Below, piece by piece: positions 5,830 to 11,533 of a DNA stretch of 20,794 bases. The translations under genes and the position numbers were made by a program. This DNA comes from a virus. The stretch's first letter is position 1; each line of letters starts with the position of its first letter. The DNA lies in IMG/VR virus record IMGVR_UViG_3300020200_000228, positions 1-20,794 of that record; one strand, written 5' to 3'. The notes under the pieces were generated by a model that worked only from the letters and a program-made list of their open reading frames with translations, did no database searches and had not been told where the DNA came from.

Positions 5830-6081
5830 TTTGATTATGAGAGGTGAAAAGAAAGCGCTGTGTTAAATTATTTCAAATTTTAGGGGGGTAGCATTTCAAT
5901 GTAAACCCAAAAAAAATTTATTGTGTTATGGGTGGGGGGACCGGTTTTCATATAGAGGTCAATTTTTTGGCTGTGGAAATACTCCCCTAAAAGCTTGTAT
6001 AATATGTAATACAGCTCTTTTCCTTAGCTCTTTTCCTTTTATCTCTTTATCCTTTTACTTTTAAAATTTAGTATAAACCTT
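5830..6081 (+). other. Intergenic region without a supported gene
   Basis: AT-rich, interrupted by G and C runs (TTAGGGGGGTAG, GGGTGGGGGGACC, ACTCCCCT). It contains AAAAGCTTG at 5992-6000, which resembles the -33 part of the local promoters but has no TATCTTTA at the right distance. A pyrimidine tract at about 6013-6062 holds two copies of AGCTCTTTTCCTT. Frames here are at most about 20 codons. It probably holds the leader and promoter of the methyltransferase operon, but I cannot place the promoter. Confidence 0.5.
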
Positions 6082-6139
6082 ATTAACAAAAATTAATTTT
6101 ATGAAACAATATTAACAAAAATTAATTTTATGAAACAAT
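6082..6139 (+). repeat. Perfect tandem duplication, 2 x 29 bp, over a start codon
   Basis: 6082-6110 and 6111-6139 are identical (ATTAACAAAAATTAATTTT, then ATGAAACAAT). Each copy carries an ATG. In copy 1 the frame closes after MKQY; in copy 2 it opens the 95-residue gene. The exact identity implies a recent event. Confidence 0.95.
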
Positions 6140-6417
6140 TATTTAGAAATTCAACACACACAAAAAGCAATAGTCACGATTGTCTTATTGCCGAAATTAA
6201 AGGCAAAAAAATTAAAGTTACCTATGAAGCGTACAATGCAAACGAGAGGTGTAGTATAGATTTTTTTGATGGGGATAAATGGAATAACATTTTATCAATG
6301 TTAGATATGGGGGTACAACCAAGCAGAGATGCCTACATTTGGAATGAAAATAAACGTAAAGATAGAGCTGATGAATTATTTAAAAAAGCGACTACTATGT
6401 GCAACGGCATTCTTTAA
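6130..6417 (+). CDS. Hypothetical protein, 95 residues, upstream of methyltransferase
   Basis: Starts MKQLFRNSTHTKSNSHDCLI within the second copy of a 29-bp tandem duplication. A strand-rich N-terminal half (CLIAEIKGKKIKVTYEAYN) leads to the segment SIDFFDGDKWNNILSMLDMG and a basic helix rich in R and K (NENKRKDRADELFKKA). It ends 9 bases before the methyltransferase ATG, so the two are probably cotranscribed and may act together. I do not recognise the family; a DNA-mimic or accessory function cannot be judged from sequence alone. Confidence 0.65.
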   Translation: MKQLFRNSTHTKSNSHDCLIAEIKGKKIKVTYEAYNANERCSIDFFDGDKWNNILSMLDMGVQPSRDAYIWNENKRKDRADELFKKATTMCNGIL

Positions 6418-6426
6418 TTGTTGCTA

Positions 6427-7176
6427 ATGGATATAGAAAAACTTAAATACGAAGCACAAAACAAGGCATTGCATATAGCCGATGTTAGTGGCAGTGCTTT
6501 GTTCAATGCGGATTGTATGGATATTTTACCTCTTATTCCTGATGAAAGTGTTGATGTAATTTTAACAGACCCACCCTACAATATAGGATATGCTGATTGG
6601 GATAAATTCTTTCACATACCTAAAATAACAAAGGAATGGTATCGAATACTAAAACCTAATGGCTCTGTATTTTGTTTTGCGGGGTGGAGTTTTGTATGCA
6701 ATGTAATCAATGAATTTGATAAAGGATTTAAACTAAATGATTGGATAATTTACGATAGAATAAAAGGTAGGGGTGGAAAAAAAAGGATGGTATCAACAAG
6801 AGAAGATTTATTGTGGTATGTAAAATCAAATGAATGGGTATTTAATAAAGATAATGCATATAGCACTATAAAGAAAAAAACAAAGGGGATGGGTGAGAAA
6901 AACGGCAGAAATACAAGGGCATTGTCTAATGTGTGGACTGATATTTCACCAATCGTACCTTGGTCTAAAGAAAGAAACGAACACCCTACTCAAAAACCTT
7001 TACAAATAGGTGAAAGAATTTTAAATGTGTTTTCAAATAGCGGGTCTGTAATTTTGGATTGTTATGCGGGAAGCGGAACATTTTTAGTAGCAGCAAAAAA
7101 TAAAGGAAACACTTTTATTGGGATTGAAAAAGATGTAAAATATTATGATTTGGCGGTTGCCCGTGTGTTCGGGTAG
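6427..7176 (+). CDS. DNA (adenine-N6) methyltransferase, beta class
   Basis: 249 residues from the ATG at 6427 (a TTG at 6418 is in frame but not needed). Motif IV DPPY is at residues 48-51, preceded by VDVILT; HPTQKP is at 186-191; motif I appears as LDCYAGSGT at 210-218, followed by FIGIEKD. The order catalytic motif, target-recognition region, AdoMet-binding motif is that of beta-class N6/N4 methyltransferases (Pfam N6_N4_Mtase). DPPY favours N6-adenine. No restriction endonuclease stands beside it, so it is probably an orphan that protects phage DNA. Recognition site unknown. It is followed 36 bases later by a promoter. Confidence 0.92.
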   Translation: MDIEKLKYEAQNKALHIADVSGSALFNADCMDILPLIPDESVDVILTDPPYNIGYADWDKFFHIPKITKEWYRILKPNGSVFCFAGWSFVCNVINEFDKGFKLNDWIIYDRIKGRGGKKRMVSTREDLLWYVKSNEWVFNKDNAYSTIKKKTKGMGEKNGRNTRALSNVWTDISPIVPWSKERNEHPTQKPLQIGERILNVFSNSGSVILDCYAGSGTFLVAAKNKGNTFIGIEKDVKYYDLAVARVFG

Positions 7177-7212
7177 CATTACCACTAACTTGTTTATATA
7201 TCTAAATGTTTT

Positions 7213-7244
7213 TTTGGAAATATAAGTTTTCTGTTGTATATTGT
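7213..7244 (+). promoter_or_regulatory. Bacteroidota-type promoter, class 2
   Basis: TTTG (7213-7216) followed by GAAAT, 20 bases, and TATATTGT (7237-7244), ahead of the second YD-repeat gene at 7286. The TTTTCTGTTG stretch before the -7 box matches the class 1 module at 2259-2269. Confidence 0.7.
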
Positions 7245-7285
7245 GGTTGTGAAAAAAATGATGTAAAGTACAAACTTGTAAAACT

Positions 7286-7681
7286 ATGAAAACAATAGCG
7301 GAACAAATCAACTGGGATTTCAATAGGAATGATAACTTGGAAATTCGGGACAAAAATCATAACCCAATTTACTTTGAAAATCGGAATGGGGATTGGTATA
7401 AATGGAGATATGATTCCAACAGAAATGAGATATATCTTGAAACTTTCAATGGAGATTGGTCAAAGCGGGAGTATGATTCCGAAAATAATCTAATTTACTT
7501 TGAGGATTCGCATGGAGATTGGTCAAAGTGGGAATTTGATTCAAACGGAAATCAAATCTACCACAAAGATTCGTATGGGTATTGGTCAACTCGGGAGTAT
7601 GATTCTAACGGCAATAGTATCTACTTTGAGGATTCAAATGGTGTAATCAAAGACAACCGACCAAAACCCTATAAGGTCTAG
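7286..7681 (+). CDS. YD-repeat-like protein, 131 residues
   Basis: Begins MKTIAEQINWDF like the product at 4146. From residue 35 it contains four regular 21-residue units (GDWYKWRYDSNRNEIYLETF, GDWSKREYDSENNLIYFEDS, GDWSKWEFDSNGNQIYHKDS, GYWSTREYDSNGNSIYFEDS) and ends in a basic tail, DNRPKPYKV, where its paralogue is acidic. The repeats resemble RHS-type YD repeats and should form stacked beta hairpins. There is no secretion signal, so it acts inside the cell or in the virion. It is followed 2 bases later by the HNH endonuclease gene. Confidence 0.78.
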   Translation: MKTIAEQINWDFNRNDNLEIRDKNHNPIYFENRNGDWYKWRYDSNRNEIYLETFNGDWSKREYDSENNLIYFEDSHGDWSKWEFDSNGNQIYHKDSYGYWSTREYDSNGNSIYFEDSNGVIKDNRPKPYKV

Positions 7682-7683
7682 AT

Positions 7684-8421
7684 ATGGAAAAAAAATGTAA
7701 TTGTTGTAAAGAGATAAAGTCAATTAATCAATTCTGTAAAAATAAAAGATTTTTTGATGGGTTTAATAAATCTTGTAAAAACTGTAATAATGAACGTAGA
7801 AGAAAGGAAAATGGATCCTATTGGAAGCAACAGATAAAACAGGGAGGCAATAAATACTGTCCAAAATGTAGTACTGTAAAATCTATGGATGAATTTAGCA
7901 ATGTAAAAAACAATAAAGATGGTAAGTTTGGTCTTTGTAAGAGTTGTAAAAGCAAATCAGATAAAATATATAGAGATAAGTTAAAAGAAAATGGTTTATA
8001 TAAAGAAAGAAAAAAATCTGAGTATATTCGGAATATTGAAACATATAAAAAACAACAGAAAAATAAGGTTAGAGATTATAAAAAAGAATATTCTGATATA
8101 AGGAAGTCAGACATTAGAACCCTTAAATATTCTTTAAGAAATAGAATATACCAAGCCTTTAAGTATAGAAAGACTAATAAAGACAAATCAACATCAAAAC
8201 TTTTAGGGTGTAGTTTTGAATGTGCGAAAAAACATATTGAGACAAAATTTGTTGAGGGTATGAGTTGGGATAATTACGGAATGTGGCATATTGACCATAT
8301 AAAGCCTCTCGCAGAAGCAAAAACTAAAGAAGAATTAGAAAATTTATGTAATTATCAAAACCTTCAACCGCTTTGGAGTTTTGATAATTTAAGTAAGGGA
8401 GCAAGTTTTAATTACTTATAA
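7684..8421 (+). CDS. HNH endonuclease with two zinc ribbons, homing type
   Basis: 245 residues. Two treble CxxC pairs form the N-terminal DNA-binding part: C5/C8 with C31/C34 and C59/C62 with C85/C88. A lysine-rich linker (90-160) follows. The C-terminal nuclease shows WHIDHIKPLA at 201-210, LCNYQNLQPLW at 221-231 and DNLSKG at 234-239, the H...N...H pattern of phage HNH enzymes. These are usually free-standing homing endonucleases that spread themselves and their neighbours. Its last three bases lie within the 101-bp repeat copy 2, so the gene end is at a recombination-prone boundary. Confidence 0.9.
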   Translation: MEKKCNCCKEIKSINQFCKNKRFFDGFNKSCKNCNNERRRKENGSYWKQQIKQGGNKYCPKCSTVKSMDEFSNVKNNKDGKFGLCKSCKSKSDKIYRDKLKENGLYKERKKSEYIRNIETYKKQQKNKVRDYKKEYSDIRKSDIRTLKYSLRNRIYQAFKYRKTNKDKSTSKLLGCSFECAKKHIETKFVEGMSWDNYGMWHIDHIKPLAEAKTKEELENLCNYQNLQPLWSFDNLSKGASFNYL

Positions 8422-8517
8422 CTCGCCCATTTGTCCAATTTTACATCACCTGCCCACCAGGATTATGTTGTATTTGTGTAAGTAAGATTTGGAAATCTGA
8501 AAATTATTTTGTATATT
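8417..8517 (+). repeat. 101-bp promoter-bearing repeat, copy 2
   Basis: Gap-free match to 4040-4140 (18 differences). It begins at the stop codon of the HNH gene and ends in a promoter. The 4.4 kb between the copies holds the YD-repeat, methyltransferase and HNH genes. Confidence 0.85.
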
Positions 8518-8519
8518 AT
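8488..8519 (+). promoter_or_regulatory. Bacteroidota-type promoter, class 2
   Basis: TTTG (8488-8491) with GAAAT, 20 bases, TATATTAT (8512-8519), within the 101-bp repeat. It reads into the chain of very small genes that starts at 8540. Confidence 0.7.
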
Positions 8520-8539
8520 ACTTATAAAGTAAAAAAACT

Positions 8540-8758
8540 ATGGAATTTATATTTAAAACAGAAACACAAATTTTAACAAAAATAGATACCTCTCAAATGA
8601 CAAGAGATATTCTAAAAGAAATTCAAAATACTTTTATGGATAAACCTATTAAAAAGTATGAGATAACTTTTAAAGAAGGAGTTGTTGTAAAGCAAATTGA
8701 TAGGCTTGAAAATATTAAACCTGAGATGGTGTCGGCTATAACAGTTACAGTAGGTTAA
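8540..8758 (+). CDS. Hypothetical protein, 72 residues
   Basis: MEFIFKTETQILTKIDTSQM... A strand-helix-strand-helix-strand order (EFIFKTE; TRDILKEIQNTFM; KKYEITFKEGVVVKQID; PEMVSAITVTVG) suggests a small compact alpha/beta domain. No motif is recognised. It is the first gene behind the class 2 promoter at 8488 and is followed by a short AT-rich stretch with a possible extra -7 box (TATATTTT at 8770). Confidence 0.65.
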   Translation: MEFIFKTETQILTKIDTSQMTRDILKEIQNTFMDKPIKKYEITFKEGVVVKQIDRLENIKPEMVSAITVTVG

Positions 8759-8805
8759 AATTTAATTTGTATATTTTTAAGGTATGAAAACTATAACTAT
8801 ATTTT

Positions 8806-8976
8806 ATGGATAAGTTATTTTTAGGTGATAATGGTTATATTGGTGGGGTATGTGATGGGCTTGGAAAATGGAGCGGTATCCCATCAATCCTTTGGAGAAT
8901 AGGATTTTTATTTATATTCCCATACGCATTTTGGATATATCTAATACTTTGGGTTGGATTAAAAAAACAGGTTTAA
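8806..8976 (+). CDS. PspC-domain mini membrane protein, 56 residues
   Basis: Starts MDKLFLGDNGYIGGVCDGLG. The GGVCDGLGKWSGIPSILWRI stretch (residues 13-32) matches the PspC domain core (iGGVcaGla.y.g.d.tlvRl), followed by one hydrophobic span (about 33-50) and a KKQV end. PspC-domain proteins are inner-membrane partners of the phage shock/envelope stress response. At 56 residues this is essentially a stand-alone PspC domain. A phage copy might dampen or mimic envelope-stress signalling; that is inference. A 9-codon frame starting at 8784 overlaps this start by 8 bases and may couple translation. Confidence 0.8.
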   Translation: MDKLFLGDNGYIGGVCDGLGKWSGIPSILWRIGFLFIFPYAFWIYLILWVGLKKQV

Positions 8977-8994
8977 AAAAAAAGAAATAAAACT

Positions 8995-9165
8995 ATGAAA
9001 AATACAAAATTATCAGTATGGGATTTACCTTATCAATATGGTAAATTTTGGGTTGGTAAATTTACACAATATCACCAATGGGTTGATGAGGAAACCGCAG
9101 AGCTTATTCTTTTAGAATATTATAGTGGTGTTACGGATGGTGATAATTATTTCAGCTTAAATTAA
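8995..9165 (+). CDS. Hypothetical protein, 56 residues
   Basis: MKNTKLSVWDLPYQYGKFWV... to TAA at 9163-9165. Aromatic-rich N-terminal part (YQYGKFWVGKFTQYHQW), then a helix (VDEETAELILLEYYSG) and a polar end. No membrane segment, no recognised family. It shares the AAATAAAACTATG start context with the genes at 8540 and 9625. Confidence 0.6.
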   Translation: MKNTKLSVWDLPYQYGKFWVGKFTQYHQWVDEETAELILLEYYSGVTDGDNYFSLN

Positions 9166-9177
9166 AAAATATAAGTT

Positions 9178-9267
9178 ATGGAAAAAGTAGTTGTTGATGG
9201 GATGACCAAGGTCTTAATACCCGATGGTTTTGGTTTTTATACTATAGGAACATCTCAAAAAAACTAA
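9178..9267 (+). CDS. Hypothetical micro-protein, 29 residues
   Basis: MEKVVVDGMTKVLIPDGFGF... Two short strands separated by DG turns, then TIGTSQKN. Called because it fits the head-to-tail spacing of the flanking small genes and has the usual TTATG start context. The length alone is not convincing. Confidence 0.4.
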   Translation: MEKVVVDGMTKVLIPDGFGFYTIGTSQKN

Positions 9268-9292
9268 TTGAATTAGTAGTAAAAATTTAATT

Positions 9293-9418
9293 ATGATTAA
9301 ACTAACCATTAGGGAACGATTAAAATGTTTGTTGGAATTGATTTTACTTTCCCCGTTCGTTATCTATTGTATTTGGAATATTTCTAAAAAAAATACACCC
9401 AACCCGAATAAAAAATAA
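9293..9418 (+). CDS. Small single-pass membrane protein, 41 residues
   Basis: Basic N-terminus MIKLTIRERLK followed by a hydrophobic segment (CLLELILLSPFVIYCIWNI, residues 12-30) and a lysine/asparagine tail. One membrane span is expected, with the N-terminus in the cytoplasm. Five bases separate it from the next small membrane protein gene. Confidence 0.55.
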   Translation: MIKLTIRERLKCLLELILLSPFVIYCIWNISKKNTPNPNKK

Positions 9419-9422
9419 AGTT

Positions 9423-9530
9423 ATGATTAAAATAGATTTTGCGATACTATCATTTATAATGATGGTTGTTTTTGCGATATTCGTTATTACAACGCATTTG
9501 TATAAAAAGCATAATGATAAAAAATTGTAA
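9423..9530 (+). CDS. Small single-pass membrane protein, 35 residues
   Basis: MIKIDFAILSFIMMVVFAIF... A hydrophobic span at residues 5-24 is followed by HLYKKHNDKKL. Its last codons lie in the 47-bp direct repeat, and the second repeat copy at 10817 still encodes the same end in frame (NHNDKKF, stop). That copy is evidently a leftover of this gene, so this gene used to lie directly before the SLOG gene. Confidence 0.6.
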   Translation: MIKIDFAILSFIMMVVFAIFVITTHLYKKHNDKKL

Positions 9531-9548
9531 ATGAAAGTTGGTATTGTT
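9502..9548 (+). repeat. 47-bp direct repeat flanking methyltransferase cassette, copy 1
   Basis: Matches 10817-10863 at 44 of 47 bases. It spans the end of the 9423 gene, its stop and the next start ATGAAAGTTGGTATT. The repeat brackets about 1.3 kb that contains the methyltransferase gene. Confidence 0.9.
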
Positions 9549-9620
9549 ATCCGTTCTATGGATGGTTCAATTTCATTTAAAATGATTGGTAATAAATTTT
9601 TATTTAATAACGAAGAATAA
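9531..9620 (+). CDS. 29-residue frame, probable by-product of cassette insertion
   Basis: MKVGIVIRSMDGSISFKMIG... The first 15 bases are identical to the start of the SLOG gene at 10846 and lie in the direct repeat; after MKVGI the two diverge. The simplest reading is that this was the original SLOG start, cut off from its gene when the methyltransferase cassette entered. It may still be translated, since its stop lies 4 bases before the methyltransferase ATG and it could couple translation to it. Confidence 0.4.
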   Translation: MKVGIVIRSMDGSISFKMIGNKFLFNNEE

Positions 9621-9624
9621 AACT

Positions 9625-10806
9625 ATGGAAAAAAAATATCAGTTATTCAATGGCAACAATATAGATAAGTTGCGTGAGTTAGAAGATAATTCAGTAGATG
9701 CAGTAGTAACCGACCCGCCGTATGGTTTATCTTTTATGGGTAAGAAATGGGATTATGATGTACCGAGTGTAGAGTTGTGGGCGGAGTGTTTTCGGGTGTT
9801 GAAGCCAGGAGGCCATCTACTTGCCTTCGCAGGAACGAGGACACAGCACCGAATGGCGGTGAGGATTGAGGATGCGGGATTTGAAATCAGAGATATGATT
9901 GCGTGGGTGTACGGTTCAGGCTTTCCCAAGTCTATGGATGTGAGTAAGGCGATTGACAAGGCAGCAGGAGCGGAGCGGGGGGTGGTGGGGCAGCGTACAT
10001 ATTCAGCTCCTGAGATTAAGGGTAATTCATCAAATGGGTGGGGCATAAGTGGGCCAAAAAATGAAGGATTAGAACGTTTAAATGTTCCCATCACCGCCCC
10101 CTCCACCGAAGCCGTAAAGCAATGGGAGGGCTGGGGAACTGCCCTCAAGCCTGCGATGGAGCCGATAACGGTGGCACGAAAGCCGCTGATTGGCACGGTG
10201 GTAGAGAACATCCTGCAACACGGCACAGGTGCGCTGAACATCGATGAATGCAGGGTGGAAGGTGTTGGTGGTATGAAATGGGAAACACCTCGTGGTGGCA
10301 TTTGGACCACAGACAGCAACGCCACTGCGAAGCTGGTGCAGAATGAGCAAGGCCGTTGGCCCGCCAACCTCATTCACGATGGTAGCGATGAGGTGGTGGG
10401 GTTGTTTCCGAGCAACGTAAAAGGCGAAATTGGCAGACAGGGAAGGACTAACGCAGGCAACTACGAGGCAAGCAGTTACAAGGTTGGCATAGTGACTGAA
10501 AATGGCATTAAAGATTCAGGCTCAGCCGCCCGCTTCTTCTATTGCTCAAAAGTAAGTAAAAGTGAAAGGAACGCGGGGTGTGATAATAAACACCCAACTG
10601 TCAAGCCTATTGACCTGATGAGATACCTATGTAAGTTGATAACACCACCCGGTGGAATAGTATTAGACCCGTTTATGGGTAGTGGTTCAACGGGGTGTGC
10701 TGCTTTATTAGATGGTTTTAAGTTTATTGGTATGGAGATGGATAATGAGTATTTTAAGATAGCCGAAGCAAGAATAACCCATTTTAACCCATCAGACTTT
10801 TGGTGA
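9625..10806 (+). CDS. DNA (adenine-N6) methyltransferase, beta class, with mosaic base composition
   Basis: 393 residues from ATG 9625 (an upstream in-frame ATG at 9586 lies inside the previous frame). DPPYG is at residues 30-34 after VDAVVT; a long target-recognition region spans about 100-310; HPTVKP is at 323-328; LDPFMGSGST is at 347-356, then FIGMEMD. DPPY favours N6-adenine. Both ends of the gene are AT-rich like the neighbours, but roughly 9766-10550 is GC-rich: line 10141-10200 has 38 G/C of 60, line 10741-10800 only 20 of 60. This suggests that the core was taken recently from a GC-richer source. No nuclease partner is visible. Confidence 0.93.
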   Translation: MEKKYQLFNGNNIDKLRELEDNSVDAVVTDPPYGLSFMGKKWDYDVPSVELWAECFRVLKPGGHLLAFAGTRTQHRMAVRIEDAGFEIRDMIAWVYGSGFPKSMDVSKAIDKAAGAERGVVGQRTYSAPEIKGNSSNGWGISGPKNEGLERLNVPITAPSTEAVKQWEGWGTALKPAMEPITVARKPLIGTVVENILQHGTGALNIDECRVEGVGGMKWETPRGGIWTTDSNATAKLVQNEQGRWPANLIHDGSDEVVGLFPSNVKGEIGRQGRTNAGNYEASSYKVGIVTENGIKDSGSAARFFYCSKVSKSERNAGCDNKHPTVKPIDLMRYLCKLITPPGGIVLDPFMGSGSTGCAALLDGFKFIGMEMDNEYFKIAEARITHFNPSDFW

Positions 10807-10816
10807 AAATATGGGG

Positions 10817-10863
10817 ATAAAAACCATAATGATAAAAAATTCTAAATGAAAGTTGGTATTATT
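10817..10863 (+). repeat. 47-bp direct repeat flanking methyltransferase cassette, copy 2
   Basis: Second copy of 9502-9548 with three differences. It covers the residual 3' end of the small membrane gene and the first bases of the SLOG gene. Confidence 0.9.
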
Positions 10864-11187
10864 GGTAGTAGAAACTTCAAAGATTACAAATATTTATCTG
10901 AAAAACTTGATGATATTAAATCAGAAGTTAAAGTTGTGATTAGTGGTGGCGCTCCGGGTGCTGACAAATTGGCTGAAAAATGGGCGATAGAACATAAAAA
11001 ATTACTCACAATATATCCAGCTGATTGGATAAATTTAGGTAACTGCGCCGGTTTTATTCGTAATGCTGATATCGTAAAAAACTCTGATATGATAATCGCT
11101 TTTTGGGATGGTAAAAGTAAAGGGACAAAACACACAATTGATTTGGCCAAAAAAATGGGTAAACAATGTAAAATCATAAATGTATGA
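10846..11187 (+). CDS. SLOG-superfamily protein (DUF2493/YAcAr type)
   Basis: 113 residues. GSRNF at 7-11, the glycine-rich SGGAPGAD at 33-40, the segment NADIVKNSDMIIAFWDGKSKGT at about 73-94 and a final strand CKIINV are the marks of the DUF2493 (YAcAr) group of the SLOG superfamily, a Rossmann-like fold that binds nucleotides or ADP-ribose-like ligands. Phage genomes often carry a single-domain copy. Its role may be to sense or sequester a nucleotide signal, but that is unproven. The stop overlaps a possible ATG at 11184, and a terminator-promoter module follows. Confidence 0.88.
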   Translation: MKVGIIGSRNFKDYKYLSEKLDDIKSEVKVVISGGAPGADKLAEKWAIEHKKLLTIYPADWINLGNCAGFIRNADIVKNSDMIIAFWDGKSKGTKHTIDLAKKMGKQCKIINV

Positions 11188-11272
11188 TGAATCCAAAAGA
11201 ACAAATCACCAAAAAACCAAAGGAATTAAAAGAGCAGTATGAAAACAAGTGGAATGAGGGGTTACAAATGGT

Positions 11273-11299
11273 AAAGTGTCCACTAAATTGGACACTTTT
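11273..11299 (+). terminator. Terminator-like hairpin of the TGTCCA...TGGACA family
   Basis: Perfect 10-bp stem AAAGTGTCCA / TGGACACTTT around CTAAAT, with TTTT at the 3' side. It separates the SLOG transcript from the promoter module at 11309 and shares its core with 2303, 16321 and 18828. Confidence 0.75.
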
Positions 11300-11308
11300 G
11301 GGCAAAAA

Positions 11309-11375
11309 TGTGGATAAATTTAATGATAATTTAATATTGAAAGCTTGGAAATATGGGTTTTCTGTAGTATCTTTA
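11309..11375 (+). promoter_or_regulatory. Promoter module 4 with DnaA box
   Basis: TGTGGATAA (11309-11317), the AT-rich element TTTAATGATAATTTAATAT, GAAAGCTTGG (CTTG 11344-11347), 20 bases, TATCTTTA (11368-11375). The sequence as far as the ATG closely matches module 2. Confidence 0.85.
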
Positions 11376-11396
11376 CTTTGTAAGTTAATGAGAGAT

Positions 11397-11513
11397 ATGA
11401 AAACCAACCTGATGTGTTTATTGCTTGTTTACCTTTTCATCGTTGATGAACCTTGTAGGGTAAACCTGCTTAAAGAGCCTGTTCAAAGATTTAATACCGA
11501 ATTAGTATCCTAA
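11397..11513 (+). CDS. Small hydrophobic protein, 38 residues
   Basis: MKTNLMCLLLVYLFIVDEPC... The N-terminal third is hydrophobic (residues 5-15) and could be a short membrane anchor or signal; the rest is polar. The start is chosen at 21 bases after the -7 box as in the other modules. The frame remains open upstream to 11184, across the promoter and the hairpin, so a longer protein of 109 residues beginning MMNPKEQITKKPKELKEQ is formally possible; I consider that an accident or a decayed gene. Confidence 0.5.
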   Translation: MKTNLMCLLLVYLFIVDEPCRVNLLKEPVQRFNTELVS

Positions 11514-11533
11514 ACAATTTAAACCCCTATATT

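Noticed and set aside
6427-8421. Restriction-modification system made of the methyltransferase and the HNH nuclease
   Set aside because: The HNH protein has the zinc-ribbon plus WHIDHIKPL layout of homing-type enzymes, and a separate promoter and the YD-repeat gene lie between them. A linked restriction function is not supported.
9753-10377. Minus-strand frames of 206 and 99 codons opposite the methyltransferase
   Set aside because: They exist because the GC-rich core of the methyltransferase gene has few stops on the other strand; the + strand frame has all catalytic motifs.
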